This document shows positions 7,116 through 13,085 of a stretch of DNA of 13,085 nucleotides, piece by piece. The position numbers were made by a program, and so were the translations under genes. The stretch lies in NCBI GenBank assembly GCA_003164275.1, contig PLSY01000184.1:1-13085 (forward strand), in the 5' to 3' direction. The notes beneath the pieces were generated by a model, which made no database searches, was not told the DNA's origin, and worked only from the letters and a program-made list of their open reading frames with translations. The DNA is from Acidimicrobiaceae bacterium. Lineage in GTDB: Bacteria; Actinomycetota; Acidimicrobiia; Acidimicrobiales; RAAP-2. Each line of letters opens with the position of its first letter. The first letter of the stretch is position 1.

Positions 7116-8008
7116 CAGCTCGTCGTGGCCGATGCGAGGCTGCCCGCGGACAGCACTTTGGTTGACAGCACTCCGACATCGAGTGCAAACGATGACCCAT
7201 CGAGGAGCGTGTCAACGGAGGGCTCACACAACAACACCATCTCGTCATAGGGCAACGAGGTCACCGAGCTGAACGGTGGACCGCCCAGTTGGTCGACATA
7301 GCCCAACACACGCCCCAGGTCACCTTCCGATCTCGTCCGGTTGACCGCCAGGTGGACGGTGTCGATCCCCAACTCGTGGGCCAACACCGCGGACTCGACG
7401 CCGACCTGGACCGAATTGAAGGTCGGCTCGACGACCACCACGACGGAGTCGAAGCCGCGAGCCAGGGCACGACCGAAATGCTCCACGCCGGCGTGTGTGT
7501 CCATGACCACCACGTCTTCGTCGTGGAGGTGCATGGCACCGACAGCGCTCGAGATCAGAGCCGTTTCAGGACAGAGGCACCCGCTGCCCGCGGCGCGCAC
7601 CCCCCCCATCACGACCAAGCGCACACCGTCCGGGGCCAGGACGGACAACCGGTCGATCAGGTCGGAGGTGTCCGGATTGAGCACCAGCATCCCGCCGGCA
7701 CCTTCTCCCGGGCGCGCGCCGGTCTTCTCCTCCACGTAGTCGACATTCTCGGACACCGGAACGATGGCAATCGACTCAGCCAGACCGATACCCAGGGTTG
7801 CCGCAAGGTTGCGTTGCTCGTCAGCATCGACGGCAACCACGCGCCGTCCACCGCGAGCCAGCTGGCGGGCTATTACGGCGCTCAGGGTTGACTTCCCCAC
7901 TCCGCCCTTGCCCACGACAACGACCCTCGTACCCCGCATGTGACCGTGCGCGTCCGCATCGTGGGAATGCAGTGGCTCTTGGCCGTGACCGCCGCAGGTT
8001 TCGCACAT
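7115..8008 (-). CDS. cooC: CooC, nickel-insertion ATPase for CO dehydrogenase, with HypB-like N-terminus
   Basis: A 297-residue P-loop ATPase of the SIMIBI/MinD class that helps load nickel into the C-cluster of CooS. The deviant Walker A is GKGGVGKST (33-41); DADEQRNL (61-68) and MDTHAGVEHFGRAL lie at the expected later positions. The C144-L-C146 motif before PE matches the CxC pair that binds nickel at the CooC dimer interface. Unusually, residues 1-24 form a Cys/His-rich leader with CETCGG followed by five His (8, 14, 16, 21, 23), resembling the CxxCGC leader of the hydrogenase nickel protein HypB. The start at 8008 is five bases after the cooS stop and has AGGGG about ten bases upstream; ATG at 7939 would remove the leader but has no ribosome site. 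Confidence 0.93.
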   Translation of the reverse strand: MCETCGGHGQEPLHSHDADAHGHMRGTRVVVVGKGGVGKSTLSAVIARQLARGGRRVVAVDADEQRNLAATLGIGLAESIAIVPVSENVDYVEEKTGARPGEGAGGMLVLNPDTSDLIDRLSVLAPDGVRLVVMGGVRAAGSGCLCPETALISSAVGAMHLHDEDVVVMDTHAGVEHFGRALARGFDSVVVVVEPTFNSVQVGVESAVLAHELGIDTVHLAVNRTRSEGDLGRVLGYVDQLGGPPFSSVTSLPYDEMVLLCEPSVDTLLDGSSFALDVGVLSTKVLSAGSLASATTS

Positions 8009-8013
8009 GGGAC

Positions 8014-9981
8014 TCAGGCCCCTACCCCGGTACCGACCGGGACGGTCTGCGACGACTCGTTGTCGTCAATGCCCAGTGTCTCCGGTTCCACGAACGAGAG
8101 CCCCAGTCCCTGACGCTTGGTCTCGATGTGCCTGCGGATGAACAGGGCGGCCTTGGCCGGGTCGGGCTCGACAACGAACTTGGCCCCTACGACGCCGTCG
8201 AGCCCATTGGCCAACAGGTCCACCACATGGGGGCTCCCGAACACCGGCGGCTGGACGCCCAGGACGGTGGTGACGCCCGAGGCCACTACGTAGGCCCCGA
8301 TGGCCACCGCCTTCTCTGAGTACCATTCGGGTGCTGCCCCGGCCACCGGCAATTGGTCGATGTCGACGCCGAGATAGTCGGCCAGGGCCGCCACCAGCAC
8401 CATGATCCGGCTGTTGTCGACACAGCTGCCCATGTGCAGCACGGGAGGGATGCCCAGCGCCTCGCACACTGAGCGCAGCCCCGGCCCGGCCATCGCGGCC
8501 GCTTCGGGGACCATGTGCCCCGACTTGCCGTTGGCCACGGCGGCGCAACCGGTGACCAATACCAGGACATCGTTCTCAATGAGGCGGCGGGTGAGCTCTA
8601 TGTGCTCGAGGTCCTGGGGGAGCTTGGGGTTGTTGCAGCCGACCACCGCCACCGCACCTCGGATGGAACCGGCAGCGATGGCGTCGACGAGAGGCTTCGG
8701 AGTGCCGCCGAGAGCGCCCAAAATCGCCTCAACCGAGAATCCCCCCATCATCTTCACCGGTTGACCCGGGATCCGCACACGCTCGTGGTTGCGGTCCGGA
8801 TAGGCCTCGATCGCCAAACGCACGATCCGATCGGCGACCTCGGCCCCGTGCTCGGGGTCGAATGAGACGTGGGTGGCGCCGGTGAACTTGGCCTTGTCCG
8901 AGGTCGAGATGATCTTGGTGTGATAGCACTTCGACACATCGACGATCGAGGGCATGATGCACTGATAGTCGACCACCATGGCTTCCAGCGCCCCGGTGAC
9001 GAGGACCAGTTCCTGCATGAGGTGGTTGCCGGCCATCGGCACCCCGCGCCGCATGAGCATCTCATTGCCCGTGCAGCACAGTCCCACGATGTTGATGCCT
9101 TTGGCACCGTAGGAGCGGGCCAGTTCGACCAGTTCGGGGTCCTGGGCGGCAGCACAGATCACATCCGAGAGAAGAGGGTTGTGGCCGTGCATGGCGATGT
9201 TGACCTGATCGGTCTTCAGCACGCCGAGGTTGACTTCCGACATCACCGGCTTGGGCGTGCCGAACATGACGTCGGAAAGCTCGGTGGCGATCATGGATCC
9301 GCCCCAGCCGTCAGACAGGCTGGTGCGAAGCCCGTGGAGGAGCGTGTTCACGTAGTCGTTGTCCACCCCCATATGCGTGCGGTGGAGCATCTCGACATTC
9401 TCCCGGTCGATTCCCCGCGGAGTGATGCCGACCGCCTCCCACTTGGCGCGGCGAACCTCGGGGACCCGGGCGACGAACGACAGCGACCCACGGCGCGTGC
9501 CGTAATCCTCACCGAGCTCGTCCGCCAGGTCACCAGCGACCTCTTCTGCCGTGCGGCCCTCGGTCGCCACTCCGACCTCGGCGGCGATCCGGCGCAGCTT
9601 CTCCTCGTCGGCAATGCGATAGCCCGTCGTCTCCCCGTGAGCCAAGTGGCCGAATGCTTCGAGAATGTCCCGGCCATGGTCCGAGTGGGACGATGAGCCG
9701 GCGGCGATCGTCCGGCCCAGGTTGCGGGCCACGATGACATCGGCATCCGCCCCGCACACCCCCTTTTGGGGGCCTTCTCCGAACGGGTCGATCCGGCACG
9801 GCCCCATGGCACAGTTCCGACAACTCAGCCCGAGGGCGCAATACCCACACTGTGGCTGCTGGTCGGCCAAGCGGTCCCAGACGGTGGTGACGCCCTCCTC
9901 CCTGGCCCGGTCGATCATCGCCTGTGCGTCCTGATTGATGGTCAAGCTTCTCGCCCGACCGTTCGTGCTGGCTCCACTCAT
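8014..9981 (-). CDS. cooS: CooS, anaerobic Ni-Fe carbon monoxide dehydrogenase catalytic subunit
   Basis: A 655-residue CooS that interconverts CO and CO2 at a Ni-Fe-S C-cluster; the enzyme acts as a homodimer in the cytoplasm. All C-cluster ligands are present: H267 (in HGHNP), C303, C341, C449, C479 and C520. Spacing matches the Carboxydothermus CODH-II set (38 residues between C303 and C341, 30 between C449 and C479). The catalytic lysine (K557, in SEKAVAIG) and the His cluster near 99-102 are kept. B-cluster cysteines are C54, C57, C62 and C76. The D-cluster is CxxC (C45, C48), with Ser53 where CODH-II has its second D-cluster Cys. About 27 residues follow the usual GLGL end. The start has a strong Shine-Dalgarno (9987-9994) and overlaps cooF in an ATGA junction. 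No acetyl-CoA synthase gene is nearby. Confidence 0.97.
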   Translation of the reverse strand: MSGASTNGRARSLTINQDAQAMIDRAREEGVTTVWDRLADQQPQCGYCALGLSCRNCAMGPCRIDPFGEGPQKGVCGADADVIVARNLGRTIAAGSSSHSDHGRDILEAFGHLAHGETTGYRIADEEKLRRIAAEVGVATEGRTAEEVAGDLADELGEDYGTRRGSLSFVARVPEVRRAKWEAVGITPRGIDRENVEMLHRTHMGVDNDYVNTLLHGLRTSLSDGWGGSMIATELSDVMFGTPKPVMSEVNLGVLKTDQVNIAMHGHNPLLSDVICAAAQDPELVELARSYGAKGINIVGLCCTGNEMLMRRGVPMAGNHLMQELVLVTGALEAMVVDYQCIMPSIVDVSKCYHTKIISTSDKAKFTGATHVSFDPEHGAEVADRIVRLAIEAYPDRNHERVRIPGQPVKMMGGFSVEAILGALGGTPKPLVDAIAAGSIRGAVAVVGCNNPKLPQDLEHIELTRRLIENDVLVLVTGCAAVANGKSGHMVPEAAAMAGPGLRSVCEALGIPPVLHMGSCVDNSRIMVLVAALADYLGVDIDQLPVAGAAPEWYSEKAVAIGAYVVASGVTTVLGVQPPVFGSPHVVDLLANGLDGVVGAKFVVEPDPAKAALFIRRHIETKRQGLGLSFVEPETLGIDDNESSQTVPVGTGVGA

Positions 9982-10688
9982 TGCGGTCCTCCTTCGTTCT
10001 GTTCATCGACCGAGGGTGCGACCTCGGCATGACTGTTCGAGGTTGCGCTGGCGTACCGGGAACGGGTGGACGCCGCCTTCGCGGCGGCCACCTCCGCCGC
10101 ACCCCACGCGTGCCAACCAGCGAGGGGGTCTCCGCCAGGCGGCACGGTGGAGGTGGCGCCGGTTGCCGCGAGGACCGCTCCGGTCTCACGCACCCGGCCC
10201 GCGGCCACCAGGTCGTTCAACTCCCCGAAGACGAGCGCATCGACCTTGCAGACCTCTACACAAGCCGGGGTGCCCCCCCGGCTGAGCCGGTCGACGCACC
10301 CGTCGCACTTGACGGCGACCGCCACCTCTGGGGTCGGCCCTTCGGGCAAAGGATGGAACGTCAACACATCGAACGGACAGACAACGGCGCACATCGCGCA
10401 ACCGATGCACTTCTTCTCGTTGACCAGGACGAGGCCATGCTCCTCGTCTCGACTTATGGCCCCGGTGGGACACACCTGTAGGCAAGGAGCCGGGTCGCAG
10501 TGCCGGCACCGGTTGGGAAAAGCAAAGGTGGGAACAGGGCCTGCTTGGACGTGCACTCGCTTGCGTGGCACGGGGGTCTCGAGATAGGCGGTCGCCTCAT
10601 CCTTGCTCGCAGAATGCTCGACTGCACATGCCAACTCACACTGCAGACAACCGATGCAGCGCTCAGGATTGATGAACACGGTCTTCAT
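9978..10688 (-). CDS. cooF: CooF-like iron-sulfur electron-transfer protein
   Basis: A 236-residue ferredoxin-like protein with cysteines for four [4Fe-4S] clusters. The groups are CIGCLQCELAC (11-21), CRHCDPAPCLQVC (61-73), CIGCAMCAVVC (94-104), and CDGC (128-131) joined with C143 and C147. This is the CooF/HycB/DMSO-reductase-B-type fold. It would accept electrons from CooS and hand them to the flavoprotein or the hydrogenase. ATG at 10688 is chosen because GGAAGGGGG lies eight bases upstream and homology begins at MKTVFINPERC; the frame extends to 10748 without a ribosome site. After about residue 160 there is a long tail rich in Ala, Gly, Ser and Thr, so the protein is longer than the ~190 residues of typical CooF. 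It overlaps cooS by four bases. Confidence 0.93.
   Translation of the reverse strand: MKTVFINPERCIGCLQCELACAVEHSASKDEATAYLETPVPRKRVHVQAGPVPTFAFPNRCRHCDPAPCLQVCPTGAISRDEEHGLVLVNEKKCIGCAMCAVVCPFDVLTFHPLPEGPTPEVAVAVKCDGCVDRLSRGGTPACVEVCKVDALVFGELNDLVAAGRVRETGAVLAATGATSTVPPGGDPLAGWHAWGAAEVAAAKAASTRSRYASATSNSHAEVAPSVDEQNEGGPQ
9987..9994 (-). promoter_or_regulatory. Strong ribosome binding site of cooS
   Basis: AAGGAGGA on the minus strand, five bases before the cooS ATG and inside the last codons of cooF. It is one of the clearest Shine-Dalgarno sequences in the window and suggests that CooS is made in excess of CooF from the same mRNA. Confidence 0.75.
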
Positions 10689-10696
10689 GGCCTGGA

Positions 10697-10705
10697 CCCC
10701 CTTCC
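10697..10705 (-). promoter_or_regulatory. Ribosome binding site deciding the cooF start
   Basis: GGAAGGGGG on the minus strand, eight bases upstream of ATG 10688. It favours this start over the in-frame ATG at 10748. Confidence 0.65.
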
Positions 10706-10771
10706 GAGTGCTGTTGCTCTCCTTCCAGACTGATGCCGCGACCGCCATGCCGGTAGGGCCGAAGGTCCCGT

Positions 10772-10792
10772 CGCTGCCGGGATCCGGCAGCG
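10772..10792. promoter_or_regulatory. Perfect hairpin between the hydrogenase and CO dehydrogenase genes
   Basis: Nine-base arms CGCTGCCGG and CCGGCAGCG flank the three-base loop GAT, in the 130-bp gap between the HypC-like gene and cooF. On the minus strand it is 26 bases past the HypC-like stop and about 84 bases before the cooF start. There is no T-tract after it, so it is not a classical intrinsic terminator. It could be an attenuating or RNA-stabilising hairpin that sets the ratio of the two gene groups, or a protein-binding operator. Confidence 0.45.
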
Positions 10793-10818
10793 CCTCATCT
10801 GGGGGTGCAGCTCAGGGC

Positions 10819-11220
10819 TCAGAGGCCGCACACGGCGGCTGAACCCGGCGTGGGGAGGGCATTGCCGGCTGCCTCATTGGCCTCCGTGCACCGCTGCAAG
10901 AAGGCCAGCCCGACCGGCGTGAGCCGATCACACGCCCAGTCCCAGTGGGCCGAGACGGTGTCGCCCACCGTCACCACCGGGGCCAGAGCGATGCCATGCA
11001 AACTGCGGCGGGCCAAGTCCACCTCTTCGGGGCCGAGGACTAACCTTCCGGTCGATGGGGTAGCCGCTGTGCACGACCAGCCCCCCCCCGGTGCCGGCTC
11101 GGGCTCCGACGGCTCGGGGGCGAGCAGTGACACCTCGTGGCGACGCCCGTCGATGTCCTCCACCAGCACCTTGCCCGGCCCGGTCACCGACCGGACCAGG
11201 TGCAGTCTGCTCTGGCACAT
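10819..11220 (-). CDS. HypC/HupF-like hydrogenase maturation chaperone, enlarged
   Basis: A 133-residue protein that begins Met-Cys, the feature of HypC chaperones whose Cys2 carries the Fe(CN)2CO unit to the hydrogenase large subunit. Residues 19-33 (LVEDIDGRRHEVSLL) resemble the HypC strand usually read as VDFGGVRREVSL. VTVGDTVSAHWDWACDRLTP (83-102) aligns with the later HypC GDYVLVH-G-AIERL segment. Between them lies an insertion of about 45 residues rich in Pro and Glu; HypC proteins are normally near 80 residues. The HWDW-CDRLTP segment also recalls, from memory, the C-terminus of hydrogenase-associated DUF6390 proteins of actinobacteria. The start has GGGAGG seven bases upstream and shares one base with the protease stop (TGATG). 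The chaperone role is inferred from Met-Cys and gene context. Confidence 0.7.
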   Translation of the reverse strand: MCQSRLHLVRSVTGPGKVLVEDIDGRRHEVSLLAPEPSEPEPAPGGGWSCTAATPSTGRLVLGPEEVDLARRSLHGIALAPVVTVGDTVSAHWDWACDRLTPVGLAFLQRCTEANEAAGNALPTPGSAAVCGL

Positions 11221-11738
11221 CAGCTCACCTCCCTGATCATTTCCGTCACGTGGCGCGCCGCGTGGACTACCCCTTCCTCGACAGCCGGGGTCATGCCGAC
11301 GCCCTGCCCGAAATCACTTCCTTCGATGCCGACCACCACTAGCCGTGAAGGAGCACGTTCGATAGCTCGGGCCAGGCGGTAGACCCCGGCCAACCCGATG
11401 CCGTGGGTGCTGCTGGCACTCGACGTCCCGCCTGCCCGGCCCGGCTTCGAGGCAGACGGGTCCAACTCCACCAACTGGACCGTGCCCGGCGGTGATCCCG
11501 AGGAGACGGCATCGACCACTACGGCGAGGTCGACACCATCCCAGAGGCCGAGGAGATCGAGCGGGTCGTCCAGTGGCCCCACCACGGTCACGCCCGGGCA
11601 CTGCCGTGCCACCAGGGCGACCGCGGCGGGCCCGGCACCGTCGTCGCGGCGGTACTCGCTCCCCATGCCTGCGACCAGCACTCGCCGGGAACCCTGGATC
11701 GCATGACCCAACGGACTGGTGGTCACCGTGGTGCTCAC
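11220..11738 (-). CDS. [NiFe]-hydrogenase maturation protease
   Basis: A 172-residue endopeptidase of the HyaD/HybD/HoxM family, which trims the C-terminal tail of the hydrogenase large subunit after nickel is inserted. Family features are the early glycine-rich strand GMGSEYRRDDGAG (24-36), VVVDAV (73-78) and STHGIGL (110-116). The likely nickel-sensing residues are D33, D76 and H112, corresponding to the Glu/Asp-Asp-His triad of HybD. The start is GTG at 11738, forming a GTGA overlap with the large-subunit stop; the frame continues to an ATG at 11786 but that stretch lies in the large-subunit gene and lacks similarity. Its place directly after the large subunit fits a dedicated protease. 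Confidence 0.9.
   Translation of the reverse strand: MSTTVTTSPLGHAIQGSRRVLVAGMGSEYRRDDGAGPAAVALVARQCPGVTVVGPLDDPLDLLGLWDGVDLAVVVDAVSSGSPPGTVQLVELDPSASKPGRAGGTSSASSTHGIGLAGVYRLARAIERAPSRLVVVGIEGSDFGQGVGMTPAVEEGVVHAARHVTEMIREVS
11228..11233 (-). promoter_or_regulatory. Ribosome binding site of the HypC-like gene
   Basis: GGGAGG on the minus strand, within the last codons of the protease gene and seven bases before the Met-Cys start. It supports the short overlapping start at 11220. Confidence 0.65.
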
Positions 11739-13039
11739 TCCCGGACCACCGTGACATCGAGAAAATGGGCGGCGCAGGAAATGCACGGGTCGTGGTTGCG
11801 CACCGCCTGCTCGCAGCGCCAGGCCAGGTCGGCGTCGGACAGGGACAGGGCACCCTGCACCACGCGCTTCAGGTCAGCCTCAATGGTGATCTGGTTCTGC
11901 GACGTCGGCGGCACGATGCGGGCCGTGACGATGGCACCGTCGGAGTCGAGCGCGTAGCTGTGCAGGAGCAAACCCCGTGGCGCCTCGGTGACTCCGGTGC
12001 CCACCCCTGCCCGGGCCGGAATGTCGATCGCCGGCGGATTCGGGGGCTCATACGAATTGACGAGGCGTAGCGCTTCGTCGCACGCGAAGACGAGCTCGAC
12101 GGCCCTCACCACAATGCTCTGGAACGGATTGGTGACGACCGGTCCCAGCCCGGCCCCGGTGGCCGCCTCACGAGCCACGTCGGGAAGGACGGACGAATTC
12201 AGCGCATAGCGGGCCAGCGGGCCGGTCAGGTAGTCGAGATCACCACCTAGCCGGGCGTGCAGTGCGGTAGACCGTGCCACGTGCTCTTCGACCACCAGAT
12301 GATCGAAGGCGGTTGGTGTCAGGTCGAGCTCGTCACTCGAGGCAACTCGACCGGATTCAAGTGGGTAGCGGCCCGGGGAGTGCAAGGAGACGAAGCGATA
12401 GTCCCCCGTCACGTCGGGAAACTCGAACCCCCCCACCCATGACACCGTATCGAGAGCGAGGTCACGGGCGCGACGCAACGGATCGGCCAATGCGGCGATG
12501 TCTGAGGGGGCCGGCGCGGAGTAGAACCCACCCACCCGAACGTTTACGGGGTGGATGGCCCGGCCACCTACGGCGGCCATGAGCAGATTGCCGATCTTCT
12601 TGATGGCGAGGCCACGCTCGACGGCCTCGCGGTCCCGCTCCGCCAACTCCACCGCATCGGCGAAGCCCAAGAAGTCGGGAGCGTGCAACAGGTAGATGTG
12701 CAAGGCGTGGCTCTGGATCCACTCGCCGCAATACAGGAGGCGGCGCAGATCGGCCACCTCCTGGTCGACTGTCACTCCGACAGCGTCTTCGATCGCAGCA
12801 CAGGCGCTCATCTGGTAGGCCACCGGGCAGATGCCGCAGATACGGGCCGTGATATCGGGCGCCTCGGTGGCCCGGCGTCCCTGCAGCAACGCCTCGAAGA
12901 AGCGGGGTGGCTCGAAGATGCTGAGGGCCACTTCCTCCACCACGCCGTCGCGCACCTCTACGTGCAACGAGCCCTCGCCCTCCACTCGTGAAAGGCCCTC
13001 CACCGACACCGTGCGCTGCGAACCCGATCCGTGGGTCAT
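11735..13039 (-). CDS. [NiFe]-hydrogenase large (alpha) subunit, group 3b-like
   Basis: A 434-residue catalytic subunit that holds the Ni-Fe(CN)2CO centre. The L1 motif is RICGIC (66-71) and the L2 motif is DPCISCAAH (417-425), giving Cys68, Cys71, Cys419 and Cys422 as metal ligands. RVEGEG (18-23), IFEPPRFFEALLQGR (41-55) and PDITARICGICPVAYQM (61-77) resemble the cytosolic bidirectional NAD(P)-linked enzymes called group 3b (sulfhydrogenase type); the group call is from recall of motifs. Only nine residues follow His425, where the maturation protease is expected to cut. The ATG overlaps the upstream gene's stop in an ATGA junction. NAD(P)- and FeS-binding subunits of such an enzyme would lie beyond the right edge. 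Confidence 0.92.
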   Translation of the reverse strand: MTHGSGSQRTVSVEGLSRVEGEGSLHVEVRDGVVEEVALSIFEPPRFFEALLQGRRATEAPDITARICGICPVAYQMSACAAIEDAVGVTVDQEVADLRRLLYCGEWIQSHALHIYLLHAPDFLGFADAVELAERDREAVERGLAIKKIGNLLMAAVGGRAIHPVNVRVGGFYSAPAPSDIAALADPLRRARDLALDTVSWVGGFEFPDVTGDYRFVSLHSPGRYPLESGRVASSDELDLTPTAFDHLVVEEHVARSTALHARLGGDLDYLTGPLARYALNSSVLPDVAREAATGAGLGPVVTNPFQSIVVRAVELVFACDEALRLVNSYEPPNPPAIDIPARAGVGTGVTEAPRGLLLHSYALDSDGAIVTARIVPPTSQNQITIEADLKRVVQGALSLSDADLAWRCEQAVRNHDPCISCAAHFLDVTVVRE

Positions 13040-13085
13040 GGCAGCACCGGACGATCGATGGGCTCGGTGGGCTCGGTGGGCTCGG
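13036..13085 (-). CDS. C-terminal end of upstream gene, probably hydrogenase small subunit (partial)
   Basis: The frame that ends in TGA at 13038-13036, overlapping the large-subunit ATG by four bases, reads EPTEPTEPIDRPVLP at its end. It is cut by the window edge. In group 3b operons the small (delta) subunit gene usually sits directly before the large subunit, so that identity is inferred from order. The 15 visible residues carry no diagnostic motif. Confidence 0.5.
   Translation of the reverse strand, partial: EPTEPTEPIDRPVLP
13058..13085. repeat. 9-bp tandem repeat at the window edge
   Basis: GGCTCGGTG is repeated about three times up to the last base. In the minus-strand coding frame each unit encodes Glu-Pro-Thr, so copy number could change without a frameshift. 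The repeat may continue outside the window. Confidence 0.7.

Noticed and set aside
8869..9696. 275-codon open frame on the plus strand
   Set aside because: It is antisense to cooS, which has complete active-site residues throughout; long shadow frames are expected in GC-rich DNA.
10689..10748. Longer cooF start at ATG 10748
   Set aside because: No Shine-Dalgarno lies before it, while ATG 10688 has one at good spacing and matches the start of CooF similarity.
1..13085. CRISPR arrays, rRNA genes, insertion sequences and integrase genes
   Set aside because: No regularly spaced repeats, rRNA-like sequence, or intact transposase or integrase frame was found in the window.

Overview
The window is GC-rich, tightly packed bacterial DNA with GC-biased third codon positions, GTG starts and many 1-4 bp gene overlaps. 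The Ser/Thr-rich lipoprotein linker, codon use and gene families suggest an actinobacterium (Actinomycetota), perhaps a lineage such as Acidimicrobiia. That placement is inference, because no rRNA or single-copy marker suitable for phylogeny is present.

Left part (1-5276): a plus-strand ArsB/SLC13-type permease converges on a minus-strand FKBP-type prolyl isomerase lipoprotein. Next come larC and larB (minus strand, overlapping), which make the nickel-pincer nucleotide cofactor. larB is divergent from pheA (prephenate dehydratase with ACT domain) across only 23 bp. A tRNA-Ser(UGA) follows pheA.

Middle (5277-5864): no intact gene. The minus strand carries what looks like a decayed protein-coding gene, readable in three successive frames and without a start codon.

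Right part (5865-13085): everything is on the minus strand and reads from the right edge leftward. The order is the last codons of a gene that is probably a hydrogenase small subunit, then a [NiFe]-hydrogenase large subunit resembling group 3b, a hydrogenase maturation protease, and a HypC-like chaperone. After a 130-bp gap with a perfect hairpin come cooF (four-cluster ferredoxin), cooS (Ni-Fe anaerobic CO dehydrogenase), cooC (nickel-insertion ATPase) and an FAD/NAD(P) oxidoreductase. Most junctions are ATGA, GTGA or TGATG overlaps, so the genes are probably translated together.

Working model: CooS oxidises CO, CooF collects the electrons, and the flavoprotein passes them to NAD(P)+ while the hydrogenase links the same pool to H2. 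CooS-CooF-flavoprotein modules are known from anaerobic Firmicutes. Fusion of this module to a hydrogenase operon in an actinobacterium-like genome is the main point of interest. Nickel is the common thread: CO dehydrogenase, hydrogenase, CooC with a HypB-like Cys/His-rich N-terminus, and LarB/LarC. No acetyl-CoA synthase, CO sensor or larE gene is visible here.
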